DNA of 64,000 nt from Lycocorax pyrrhopterus obiensis. Its lineage: Eukaryota > Chordata > Aves > Passeriformes > Paradisaeidae. Positions 35,567 to 48,500 of this stretch are shown in pieces. The stretch lies in NCBI GenBank assembly GCA_014706295.1, contig JACSVZ010000038.1, positions 2,852,001 to 2,916,000 on the forward strand. Direction: 5' to 3'. The notes below the pieces were generated by a model. It was given only the letters and a program-made list of their open reading frames with translations, was not told the DNA's origin and ran no database searches. A program made the position numbers and the translations under genes. Within the stretch, counting starts at the first letter, position 1, and each line of letters begins with the position of its first letter.

Positions 35567-38389
35567 GTGGTGGCAGCGTTTATCTTTGGTGAAAGCCCTT
35601 CCAAAGGCAGAGATTTTGCTGTTTCCTGAAGGTCTTACGACCCTGAGTTTCCGCTGGCTCGTGATAGTCCAGGCCACAAACAGAGCTCTGTGTCATGAGC
35701 ATTATGTCCTTGGGTCCCACAGGCTTCCTGCAGCCTTGGTCATCAGAGTGCCCTAAATTTTTGTGGTTTGCTGGTCAGAGTTCCTCTGTCATCATGGTAG
35801 GATTGTGCATCGCTTTGGGATGGTGGACATGAAGCTTTACCTGAGCTTTTGAAGCTGTCGTGGAGGGCTGTGGGAAGTCTTGGAGCTTGTCTGTGAGTGC
35901 AGGTGGGGGTACAGAAGGTCAAATGTTCATCACCTCCAATCTGGATTGCAGGTTGGGCCCATGCCTGTGAGGAAAGGGGGATATTTTCTGCCTGTGGGGA
36001 AGGAGAGATGTTTTCTACCATGAGAGGTGAGGGGAGGCAGGGATTACTGTGCATTTCGCTTGTATCTCCAGCTTCTGTACTCCTGTTCCAGACTGGGTGG
36101 CTGAGTGCAGGCAGGAGATGCAATCAGTGTTTTGGCTCTGCCCTTGAGCCACTCTGCCTTCAAATGAAATTGGAGTTCAGTTTGTGTGTATTGCTGGCCA
36201 ACTAGTGCCAACAGTTGGCACTTTTGGAACAGGGGCATTGTAAGGCTGATGGCAGTGAGTGCATAAAGGTGTTTCTGAGTGCCCTGCGTAGGAGGTGCTC
36301 AGCACAATACTTTGGAAAGGCAGAAAAATGTGGAATTGTGCAGGACCTTCAGTGAAGAGCAGTCACCTACATCTTACCCTCTGAAGTACACTGCTGTGGT
36401 GTGATGGCTCTTGCCATAATCCAGGATCTTGGATTTTGGTGGAGTATTGAATCTTCAGGAGTGTGAAGATTAATGGTGAAGATCCCATCTGACACTGTAA
36501 CAGTGGAGTAATTTTTTTCTTGTCATTAGTGTGATCTCTGTTGTACAAAGCTGTGAATATGCTTCTCTGATGAGGGCAAGGCAGCAAAGGTTATCGTTTG
36601 TTTTGAAATAAAGCTTTAACTGCTCCCATTGCATAGGGGTAAATGGCTGATTTTATAAATGCTTCTCACACTATACCCTAGTAAATTGCCGGGTAACAAA
36701 TTATATCCTTGTAGCTTTAAAAAGGTAAATATTGGTAAAACACAGAGCTCTCTAACTTTCTGTGCTGTTGCTGGTTTGAAAGGAGGCCAGTTCCTGAAAA
36801 GGTTTGCTTGGTTGGTGTAATGTTCCTCTAGGTTAAATGTGGGCAAATTCTGCTTGAGCTTGGCCAAGCACAGAGTATCTTGCTCGTTCCCAATGGCTGC
36901 CCTGTGAAGCCTTGGTGTTCTGAATGCATTCCTAATAGTCTTGACTATTACACAGCTAAAGCTATGGCTTAGCTTTTTTTGTTGGTTTTGTTTTCCTCTT
37001 TTCCCTTACAGCTTGTTCAAGAGCCTGTAAAAGAATCTATAACTGGTAATACTCTTGCAGTACTCCAGGTTGAGGAGGAGGTGATGCTTAGTAAACCAGC
37101 CAAAAACATCAGCCCTTCAGGGCCAAGTTAGGTTTTGTGTGATGTGGTCAGTACCTGGAGCTGGCACGAGGAGGGGCAGGGCACTGCAGCTGCCAGGGAT
37201 AGAGGAACTGCCACTTTTGCTGCCAGCTGAGGGCTTTGCCTTATTGATTTGCAAGTGTTGTGATTGAGTTTAGTCAAATCAAAAGAAGATGAAAACTTTG
37301 GATTTGGGGAAGCAGGACATCTAGGTTTGATTTCAAACCCTGCTGGTCATGACTTGGAGGACTAAGTACTTGTGTACTTTTCCCCTTGGCAAATGATGGA
37401 GCTATTCCAGAGAGCTTGGAAATGTTCAACACCTGAATAGTGACATGTTTTTACCTTAAAGCTTGTGCCATTAAATACAGGCCCAAAGAGCAGGTGGCAT
37501 CTCTGGGTTTGGGTAGGCTCTTGCTGTCTATAAATCTGGGGTCTGTTTAGGGCTTATTAGTAAGAAAAGCTCCAGGCAACTTTTTTCAGACTTGAGATGC
37601 TTCAAAATAAAGCACCGACATAACATTAATGGTATTTAAATTACCAAGGCATCCTTTACCCCCCTTTGGCCCTTTGTAAATTAGGAAATATATTCAGCTT
37701 TACATTTACGTTTACATCCTGTCTTTGGTATTCCAAGTCTCTCACTTTCGTCAGCACCTCTCGCATTTAACACTTACCCGCCCAAATACCTTCCAGAAGA
37801 GAAGGTACATGAACAATTTCTGGAATAAAAAAGGATCAGGAATCATCCAGCTCTTGAACTGCTTGAGCAGAGCGTCTCTGAATTGAGAGAACCAACCTGC
37901 ATCTCCTACCCCCCCTTCAATGTGCGCTGGGGAATCCAAACAGGTACAGCCTGCCTCAAACCACAGAAATCATTTTGCCAAATTACTGCCCTTGTTTCCC
38001 TGCCAGGCCTGGCATTCTTCATGTTGGCTTATTAGAAACATATCCATACCGAGGAAGAACACTTTTGTATTTGAATAAATGAAGGTTGGGTCAATAAAAA
38101 GAACAAAAGGCACTTGTTCAGCACCATAACTCTGCCTGTAAGTATTGTTTGAAGGTAATAAGCTGTGAGACAATCCAGCCAACTCAGAGAGAGGACAGAA
38201 GGTGCATGAAGAACAAAGTCAGAATACAAATTCTTCTCAAGGAATCCAAACCCTTCCACCAAATCCCACCTTTCTTCTCCAAGCATAAACTGCATAATTA
38301 GTGACAAAATAGCCTCTGAAGAATATGTAACACATGTAGCTCCTCAATATCTTTTATTTCTTCAACTTAAAGGGAACTTGAAGCCCACA

Positions 38390-39035
38390 TATCATAGAAT
38401 GACAGAATCGTTCCGTTTGGAAAAGCCCTCTAACATCAAGTGAAACCATTCCCCCAGCACTGCCAGGGCCACCACTGACCCATGTCCCCAAGTGCCACAT
38501 CCACACGGCTGTTAAATCCCTGCAGGGATGGGGATTCCACCACTGCCCTGGGCAGCCTGTGCCAGTGTCACACTTTCCATGAAGAAATTCCTCCTCATGT
38601 CCCACCTAAACCTCCCCTAGCACAGCTTGAGGCTGTTTCCTGTCATCCTGTCCCTGTTCCCTTGGAGCAGAGCCCGACCCCCACCTGGCTGCACTCTCCT
38701 GTCAGGGAGTCGTGGAGACTGAGAAGGTCTCCCCTGAACCTCTTTTTTTCCAGGCTGAGCTTCCCCTCAGCTGCTCCTGGTGCTCCAGCCCCTTCCCCAG
38801 CTCCATTCCCTTCTCCAGATATGCTCCAGCCCTGTCGTGAGAGGCTCAGAACTGTCCCCGGGATTCGAGATGAGGCCTCAGCAGTGCCCAGCACAGGGGG
38901 ACAGTCACTGCCCTGGTCCTGCTGGCCACACTGTGGCTGATACAAGCCACGTACCATTTGCCTTCTTGCCCACCTGGGCATACACCAGTTCATGTTCAGC
39001 TGCTGTCACCAGCACCCCCAGGTCCTTCTGGCAAA
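38390..39035 (-). mobile_element. CR1 LINE 3' region, antisense
   Basis: Begins (plus strand) ATCATAGAATGACAGAATCG, the reverse of the CR1 end. It goes on through CTGGGCAGCCTGTGCCAGTG and ACTGCCCTGGTCCTGCTGGC. Confidence 0.9.
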
Positions 39036-39994
39036 GCCTGTTTTACTTGCTTTGGGGGAAATGGAAAATGCTCTCACTTCCCACAGATAAATTTAGAGAC
39101 GGCAAGAGCCTACCCCAAACCAGAGGTGCTGCTTGCTCCCTGGGCCTGTGTTAGTGCCACAGGTTTTAGGGTAAAAACATGTCACTATTCAGGTGCTGAA
39201 CATTCACTGCTGTGTTCTGCCTCTGCAGTCTCTCTGTTGGACAATCTGTGCTATGTTTCTGAGTGGAAGTTGTAGGTGAAATTTGGGCAGATGACATCTC
39301 AAAAGCTCAATAGTTGAATGTGTTTCAGATGCAGAATTTAAAATGTCTCTTTGCTGTGTAACTGGGTCTGGATCTCTCACGAATACTGTGCTGAGCCGTT
39401 TTGGGAGGACACTTCAAATGTGTGGTGTTCCCTGGCTGATCACGCTCCTTGTGTGGGTTCTGCAGGCTGAGCTCTCTTACTCATGGTGTTAAAACAGCAA
39501 CAACCCAAAAAAAGAAAAAGGGGGAGGGGGCATTTTGTCGAACTGTTTGGTTTGAGACACACATTTGGTAGCTTGTGGGTCGGTAAGGGCGGTGGTAAGT
39601 AAACTTCAAAACGAGGGAGAGTGATTGATATGGCATGCACTGATTTTTATTTTTTAAACCTCCTTTATTAATAGCATCACAGACTTTTCTAACTTTCACT
39701 CCAATAATGTCGTCTCTGACTCTTTGCTTCATTTGGTGGAAGCTGATCTCTGTTGAATTTGGGAGCTTTCTCCAGTTTTGCCGCTGAAAGAACATATGGG
39801 AGAAATGTGTTAAATTAAGAAGAAAAAAGCTTGGGGGAGGAGGTGGTAGAGGTAAGCAGGTGTGATCAGAACCAGCTTGGCACTATCTATTTCAGGAATG
39901 CTCCTGTAAAAGTGTTGGCATGCTTAATGGCAAGGAAGAAAAGCATTTCAGCATTTGTAAGAAGTCCAAGTTTTGGCACTGAAAAATGGTGTAG

Positions 39995-40968
39995 CTCAAA
40001 GAACCTCAGGATCTCCTGAGCTGGAGGGGACCCACAGGGATCATCAAGTCCAGCTCCTCGCCCTGCACAGACACCCCAACAATCCCACCCTGGACATCCC
40101 TGAGAGCGCTGTCCAAACGCTCCTGGAGCTCTGGCAGCCTTGGGGCCGGGACCATTCCCTGGGGAGCCTGGGCAGTGTCCCAGCACCCTCGGGGGGAAGA
40201 ACCTTTCCCTGAGATCCATCCCAAGCCCTGACACAGCTCCAGCCGTTCCCTGGGCTCCTGTCCCTAGCCCAGAGCAGAGCTCAGCCCCTGCCCCTCCGCC
40301 TCCCCTCGGGAGGAGCTGCAGCTCCCGAGGAGCCTCCCCTCAGTCTCCTCTGCTCCAGCTGAACGAGCCAAGTGCCCTCAGCCGCTCCTCAGACCCTTCC
40401 CCAGCTCCGTGTCCCTCCTTTGGACACTCCAACAGCTTTGGATCCTTCTAATCTTGTGGTGCCCAGAGTGCCCCCAGCACTGGAGGTGAGGCTGCCCCAG
40501 TGCAGAGCAGAGCGGGACAATCCCTCCCTGGCCTGGTGCCCCCAGGACACAGTGGCCCTTTGGGCTGCCAGGACACACCGAGGACTCAGATCCAACTTGC
40601 CACTGACCAGGACCCCCCAGGTCCCTTCCCACGGCGCTGCTCTCCAGCCTCTCGTTCCCAGTCTGTCCCTGCATCCAGGGCTGCTCCATCCCAGGGCAGG
40701 AATCCAGCACTTGCCCTGTTAAGCATCACATGGTGGGGGATTTCCCAATCCTCACATTTGTCAGGTTCTCTCTGTGGGGCCTCTCTGTCCTTGAGGGTGT
40801 GAGCAGTTCCTCCCAAGTGAGTAACCTCAGCAAACCCACTCAGGACGTTCCAGTCCTGCCCCCAAGTCACTTACAAAGACATTTGAGAGAACTGGCCCTA
40901 AGATGGAGCCCTGTGGGACCCCAGTGGTGACTGGTCACCACCTTGATGTCACTCCATTTCCTGTAACC
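39995..40968 (-). mobile_element. CR1 LINE 3' region, antisense
   Basis: Nearly 1 kb on the minus strand with GACCCACAGGGATCATCAAG, TGAGAGCGCTGTCCAAACGC and, at its far end, GAGCCCTGTGGGACCCCAGT. Same subfamily as 28795-29300. Confidence 0.88.
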
Positions 40969-42002
40969 TTTTGAGGTGAAAGGCCATCAGCTCTGCAGTG
41001 CAGAGTGTGTGTGCTTTGCCTTGTTTTCAAGCTTGTTTCACAGAATATTGTAAAACTTCATCACATCTTACTGAATTGCGGCGTGTGCTGCTGGACCCCT
41101 CGTAGCTTGGTAACTTGCCCCCAGTTTTTAACTGTAAAACCCTGGGCGGGTCTGTGGTTCCTGGAGGCAGCTTCTTCCCAGGAGGGAGCGGGAGGCAGTG
41201 CAGGGCTGTCCCTGAGCAGGGCACTGTGCAGCTGCTCCCTGGGCAGCCCCCTCCCAGCACAGCCTTTGTGTGCAGTTGCCTCCTGGAGTACAAACACAAG
41301 TTTGTATCTCGAGGCAACTCCATTTGTGCAGCTGGGACTTCAGCCAGGTGCCATAAATGTTTATGCAATAACGAGAATGAAGATCCCTTTACGTTCTGCA
41401 CAACCTCCAGATGCCTGTGTGTTATGGGGATTTGCTTATCTGTTAAATTCCACCTTTGCCTTTGGACATGTTTATCTTGGGTTGAAAGACCAACTTGATG
41501 TCTCCTCTGGCGCTGGCGTTTTTGTGCCCACGTCAGCTGTGGACAAGGCGCACAAGGTGTGTGAGGGGGGAGGTTGGACCCTGGGAGTGCTGCTCTCTGC
41601 CCTTGGGGCTTGGCAAGGGCTGTGGCTGTGTATCCTCACACAAGTGTCAGCTCATTTATTTTTTATTGATGCACATGTTAATTTACCAGGCAAATCTCCG
41701 CTATGAAGCAGCCCTGTCGTAAAATATGTGCTTAAAATATGTGCTTAAGTGATGTTAACGTTGCTTATAGACTGTACAGCTGTATGAGTGAGCAAGCTTT
41801 GTGCCAGCCAGGAGGAGTATTTGGGATAGTGCAGGCATCAGACATGGAATGTTCACTGGGACTACTAGATCCCTAGTGTGTTCCTGCAGTGAACGCACTG
41901 CAGGTGTTAAAAGATTGCAGTACTTCTGACATGGCTAAAAGCATTCCACCTTCAGCACTGCTCCCGTGCCCCTGACCTGAGCAGTGGGACAGGCTGTGGT
42001 GG

Positions 42003-42165
42003 GATCACAGAATCCCACAATGGTTTGGGTTGAAAATGACGTTAAAGCCCATCTCATTCCACCCCCTGCCATGGGTTTCACTACACCAGGTTGCTCCAAC
42101 CTGGCCTTGAACACTTTCGTGGAGGGGACAGCCACACCTCTCTGTGCAACTGGTGCCAGTGCCTG
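42003..42165 (-). mobile_element. CR1 tail, antisense
   Basis: GATCACAGAATCCCACAATG, GGTTTGGGTTGAAAATG and GTTGCTCCAACCTGGCCTTG mark the reversed CR1 end. Confidence 0.85.
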
Positions 42166-42540
42166 GACAGGACAGGCTGCAGGTGCCTGGATTTTTCATG
42201 CCCCTGTCCTGAAGGATTGCCAAACTCTGCTGCTGCAGGGCCCTGGGGCAGTCCCTACTCCACGTGTGGTGGGGACCCACTGAGGTCCTGTCAGACACAA
42301 AATGCTGGCTACCTGCATTCTTCAGTGTCACACAAGTTTGATACCAATGCTCTGGATAGGAAAAGTGGTCTCAATTTCAAAGAGCAGGCTTAGGAGTCTC
42401 TGAAGAGGCTGTTTCAGCATGGAGGGGTGTAACATTTTGTTGGTTTTTTTCCTCCTGTCTGTTGCAGCAGACTAGTTACTGCTTGGACTTTGCAAACATA
42501 ATTTCCTGAGCCTGCTGATCTCTCCAGCCAGCTTCCCACC

Positions 42541-45500
42541 ATGGATCAGGACTACGAGAGACGTCTCCTACGCCAAATCAACATACAGAATGAGAACACA
42601 ATGCCTTGTGTGAGTACAGATGGGCTCGGGCTCGCTGTTATGTTGTTGTCTGTCTCACTTGTGACATTTTTCCTTGAGCTTTTGGAAGACCTGGGACCTC
42701 TTCAAAGCAAACCACAGTCTTTTGTTGGGTTGTGAGCAGGTGTGAGTTCCTGAGCTGTTCTATGAATACTCGAATAGTTTGACTTTAAGAGAGCTTTTGA
42801 ATGTATAACCTCAGTTCAGGTTTCAAAAAGGAGTGAAGATATTTTTATGGAGTTCAGTAATACCTTTTTAATACATAATCTCAGCAACTACAAATGCTAC
42901 AAATGTAGCATAAAAAATTGAGGGCTAGCAAACCAACCAACTCTAGGGTTTTACAAGAGTTTATTCTTTAATTCAGGTAGCAGAGATGAGAAGAACCTTG
43001 ACGCCTTCCAATTCTCCAATGTCTTCTCCTAGTAAGCATGGTGACAGATTCATTCCCTCAAGAGCTGGGGCCAACTGGAGCATCAACTTCCACAGAATAA
43101 ATGTAAGTTTTGCTCCCTTCTCCTACAGCTCAGCCTTGGAACTGAGGAAATGGTACCTTTTGTTTTGGCTGGCATGATTGCTCTGCTTATCTTCTGCACC
43201 ATGGGCTTCTGCTGCCCCAGAGAGCTTTGAGTGCATGTCCTCAAACCCTATGCTCCATGCGTTTACTATTTCACCGTATACCCTGGGGTTTCTGTATGGT
43301 GATGGCATATTTCTCCATTTCAGGAAAATGAAAAATCACCAAGCCAAAACAGAAAAGCAAAGGATGCTACATCAGACAGTGGCAAAGGTGAGAGCACCCT
43401 TCTACTGCTTGGCAGTGCCCAGAGCTCTTATTGCACAGTGTTGGGGAAATAAAGACCACACCGACGTTTTCATGCTTATGCCAAAACTCATGCTGGTGTT
43501 TTGGGAAATGCCCACATCATGAGTGAGTACCAGGTCACTGCTTCTGATGAGCGTCTGGACTCAAGAGGCTGTCTCTATCCCCTGATTTATTGTGTCATGG
43601 AAGCACTTTCCTGATGGAGTGGAAGGAGGGGAAACTTGCTACTAATCTTGATTCTAAACGGGGGCCCCAGGCTTATTAAGAGACTCTGTGAGTGTACAAC
43701 TTGTAGTATCCCAGACTGGTTTGGGTTGGAAGGGACCTTAAAGCCCATCCCCTTCCACCCCCTGCCATGGCAGGGACACCTTCCACTGTCCCAGGCTGCT
43801 CCAGGCCCCGCCCAACCTGACTGTGGACACTCCCAGGGATCCAGGGGCAGCCACAGCTGCTCTGGGCACCCTGTGCCAGTGACTCACCTCCCTCACAGAG
43901 AACAATTCCTTCCCAATATCCCATCCATCCCTGCCCTCTGGCAGTGGAAGCCATTCCCTGTGTCCTGTCCCTCCAGCCCTTGTCCCCAGTCCCTCTCCAG
44001 CCTTCCTGGAGCCCCTTTAGGCACTGGAAAGGGCTCTAAGGTCTCCCTGGAGCCTTCTCTTCTCCGGGTCAGGCACGCATGATCCTGACGCTCCCTGCTA
44101 TTGCTGCTCTGAGCTCTCTGCTCAGTGCCTGTTTGGGTTTACAGATGGCCTTGCCTACTCTGCCTTGCTGAAGAATGAACTCTTGGGAGCAGGGATTGAG
44201 AAGGTGCAGGACCCCCAGACAGAGGACAGGAGGCTGCAGCCGTCCACTCCAGAGAAGAAATCTCTCTTCACTGTAAGTTATTTGCATTAACACCAGTGGA
44301 GGTTGTATGTGTGTCACAGGAACAGAGCACAGGGCTCTGCCAGGCTGCTCGTGCAGTGAATTGGTGTTGGGGCTTGGCTGAGGTAAGCTGTTGATAACAA
44401 ATGCGGTGGCCTGCAAAAGGAACCTGAGTGTGCAGCAAGCAGTGTGCTTCCTGTGTCTGTGCTGGCAGGAAAGCTGGGTGGAGCCAGGCTTTTTGGACAG
44501 TGTGGTGAGTGGCCAAATCAGGCTTTTGGACTCGAGTGTTGATGAGGGGTTTTGTATAGTTTTGGAGCACCTGGGAAAGGAAAAACTGTGTGTTGGAATT
44601 AGCTTGGCACCAGTGCACACTGGGAGTGATGCCCCAGGCCTCAGGCATGCCGGGTTCCTCACGAGGTGTGTTTCTTTATGCAGTACTCGCTCAGCACAAA
44701 ACGCTCCAGCCCGGATGATGGCAACGAGGTCTCACCCTATTCCCTGTCTCCTGTCAGCAACAAAAGGTAACACTGATCCTCTGCAAACTATAAGAAGGGA
44801 AGGGCTGGGACAGAGGGTTCAATGAGGTTCTCTAGGACTTCTGTCTAAAGCTCTAAAATTGCAATGTGAATTTGGTTTGGAAATCTGGAGAGATAATAAA
44901 ATTTAAATTTATTTTAAATTTAAGTCAAGTTCTAAGAATTCCTTCAGGTGCCCAGCCTGCTTATGTGCTTGACATGTCTTGGTCAGCTCTCAGTAATCAG
45001 TTTACCTTTCTGCTTCATAGCTCCTTTGTAGAAGCAGAACCTAATTCCTTCCAGTCTTGCTGCTGAAAAAGTGTTGTGCAGCCTTTTTGTCTCTGCATTT
45101 CTATAGAAACTTCAGAGTGCTCTGTAAAGAGTGGCTACACCTGTGCCTCCCATCTGCTGTTATTTGCAGATTCCTGTAGTTGTTTTTTAATCTGTTTTTG
45201 TAAACAGTCAGAAGCTGCTAAGATCACCTCGAAAACCAACTCGGAAAATCTCCAAGATTCCTTTCAAAGTGCTGGATGCCCCAGAGCTGCAGGACGACTT
45301 CTACCTGAACCTGGTGGACTGGTCCTCTCTTAACGTCCTCAGCGTTGGCCTTGGGACTTGTGTTTACCTGTGGAGTGCTTGTACAAGTCAGGTAAATTGT
45401 CATGAGTGTCTGAAGATTGAATTGCCTATTGATGTAGGGTTTTTCCAACCTTCCAGAGCTATGGAATGTGCTGTGTGAGGGCTTCAGCACTTGTCGCGCT

Positions 45501-48500
45501 CTATCCCAAACACAGCACTGGTCTGTGAGACAGCCAGTAGTGCTGTGTGACAAAAACACGTTTCTTACCCCATTCGTCTCTCTGAAGGTGACCCGGCTGT
45601 GTGACCTCTCTGTGGAAGGCGATTCCGTGACGTCCGTGGGCTGGTCAGAGCGGGTCAGTATGACACTGTCGGCAAGGACAGCCGAGACACGTGTCACTTA
45701 GTCACTGTCATCATGGCTGTAGTTAACTCCTTGGGTTTAACTCCATTTGTAGTTAACTCCTTGTTTTTCTCCGCTGAAAGAGAGGGGATAAAGAGCAGCC
45801 TCTTGTACCTTGAGGTTCTCGAGGCATTGCTAAGAGGAGTGGGAGGGAGAAGGAGCCAGTTTGCTTCTTCAGCTCTTGACAATAAAATGTTACAATAAAT
45901 ACATTCCAGACAGGCTGCTTGGGCCTCTCAGTAGAGAAAAACATGTAAGATGGAAGAATTCTGGATGCTTTCCATCTCGTGGGATTTATGTCAAGTCTTT
46001 TCCTCAGCTTTCAGTTTTCTGGCTGTACTTCCTGGCTGTACTTATCCTGGTTCTCTGTTTGTCCAGGGGAACTTGGTGGCTGTTGGTACTCACAAGGGCT
46101 TTGTGCAGATCTGGGATGCAGCTGCAGGAAAGAAGCTCTCCATGCTGGAGGGACACACAGCCAGAGTCGGTAAGGAGTGGGGAGGCAGAGGGTTCTCAGG
46201 GGTCTCTCCTTACTGATTGAACTTTGCTAGCCAGGGATCTGCTGGAAATAGAGAACTCAAGAGTACCAGGATTGATATTTTTTCCCTGCTGTCTCTTGAG
46301 CAGGTTCAAAATATTATAATCTCGTAACTGTGGTGTTCTGATCTGGGTGTGATGGTGGTTGGGTGTTGCAGCAGGTGTTTCCTCCGTGCTTGAGGCTTTT
46401 TGGGTTTGGTTACAACATCTCTTCACTGCTGCTGGCTTCCGATTTCAGCCCTGTTGGCAGCTTCACACTGAGATTTCCAGTTCCCTTTTTTGGGGGGTGT
46501 TCTTTTCTGCTTAGAGATGTTGTGAATGTAAACTCTGGGGTGAGATTTGGGAAGTCCGTGCACCTTCCGAGATCTATTCCTGTGCTTTACTGCACTGTGA
46601 AGTGGGGTTGGTAATACCTGCAGTCAGTCTGTTCAGGGGAACCTCTGTTTGTGCCCTGATCTAGGACTCCAGAGACTGGATGTAAGAGAGGTCTGTAAGG
46701 AGTGGTTTGAGGTTTGTTAGGTGTTTTTTTAAACCCTGGCGGCTGTGATGGCTGCATTTTGCTTACCAACTGCTGCAGGACTGGAGGCGTTGGACTTGGT
46801 AGTGTGGCCAGCAGGACCAGGGCAGTGACCATCCCCCTGTGCTGGGCACTGCTGAAGTCCCATCTCAAATACTGGAGTCAGTTTTAGACCTCTCACAACA
46901 AGAAAGACATTGAGGGGCTGGAGCGTGTCCAGAGAAGGGAACAGAGATGGGGAAGGGGCTGAAGCACCAGAAGCAAGTGGGGAAGCTGGGAGGGGCTCAG
47001 CCTGGAGAAAAGGAGGCTCAGGGGAGACCTTCTGGCTCTGCACAACTCCCTGACAGGAGGGTGGAGCCGGGTGGGGGTTGAGCTCTGCTCCCAGGGAACA
47101 AGGGACAGGAGGAGAGGACATCCCCTCAAGCTGTGCCAGGAGAGGTTTAGATTGGATATTGGGAAAATTTCTTCACAGAAGGGGTTATAAATCATTAGAA
47201 CAGGCTGCCTAGGGCAGTGGTGGAGTCACCATGCCTGAAAAGTGTTTAGAAGATATATGGATGTGGCACTTCAGGACGTGGTTTGGTGGTGACTGTGGTG
47301 GTGGTGCTGAGTTGACGGTTGGACTCAGTGACCTTAGAGGTCTTTTGCAGCCTCAGTGATTCTGTGATTGCATGACTCCTCCAACACCCTCTGAAGCTCT
47401 GCCCCCGTTGCAGGTGCCTTGGCATGGAACGCGGACCAGCTCTCGTCCGGGAGCCGGGACAGGATGATCCTGCAGCGGGACATCCGCACCCCACCCCTGC
47501 AGTCTGAGCGGCGGCTCCAGGGACACAGGCAGGAGGTCTGTGGGCTCAAATGGTCCACGGACCACCAGCTGCTGGCCTCTGGAGGGAACGATAATAAGGT
47601 ACATTCCTTCCAAGGGGTCGCAGGAAATGTCAGACTCAGTTTCTTTCTAGGGCAAGGGGGAATGGTGTCAAGTTGCACCAGGGGAGGTTCAGGTTGGATG
47701 TTATTATGTCGCTGGAGGTGTTCAAGGCCAGGCTGGACAGGATGTGCAGCAACCTGGTCTAGTGGAAGCTGCCCCTGCCCATTGCAGGGGCTGGAACTAG
47801 ATAGGCTTTGAGGTCCCTTGCAACCCAAGCCATTGTGTGATTCTATGATTAGGGAAAAATTTCTTCGCTGAAAGAGTGGTTAAGCATTGGAACAGGCTGC
47901 CCAAGGCAGTGGGGGAGTTGCCGTTCCTGGAAGTGTTCAAAAAACAAGTGGATAGGGCACTTGGCAATGTGGTTTAGTGGGCACGGTGGGATTAGGTCAA
48001 AGGTTGGACTGGATCTTGAAAGTCATTTCCAGCCTTAATGGTTCAGTGATTCTTTAAGAAATGTTTGGCCTCTCTGAAGAGGACTTTTGTTTTGGTTGTT
48101 GGACTGTGACCAAACATAAATCATGCTAAGCTTCTACTCAGTCTTCTCTTCCTAATAAAATGAAAAAGGCAAATTTAATTTTGCTTCTGTATTTGGCTAA
48201 TTAAATCTCTAGCTTGGCTCAGGGGGTTGAGTTCAACAAAACCACTGCTAAGCTGCCCTTCCTGGCTTTGTTTGGGTAGTGTATGGTCACATTTGTTGCA
48301 GTAATGTTTGTGTGCAGCAGGAACCTGAGGTAGAGCTCTGTGAGTTCTCATACCTGTAACTCAGGCTTGCAGCTCACTGAGCACCATATGGGAGAAGCAT
48401 CTGTCACAAAGCAGTGTTCCAAGCCCTTTGGAGTGGTTGCTAGGTAGGGAATGTGCCCAGTGTCTGTGTGACAGCATGGTTGGACCGAGTTCCTCCTGCT

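Larger units (their letters stand above)
30660..42470 (+). other. FZR1: FZR1 first intron, about 12 kb
   Basis: Drops quickly from CpG-rich to AT-balanced sequence. It carries seven CR1 pieces, listed separately. The parts at 33800-35330, 35570-38380 and 41000-42000 show no exon, RNA gene or repeat family that I can name. The coding exon acceptor near 42470 is a TTGCAGCAG double site. Confidence 0.6.
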
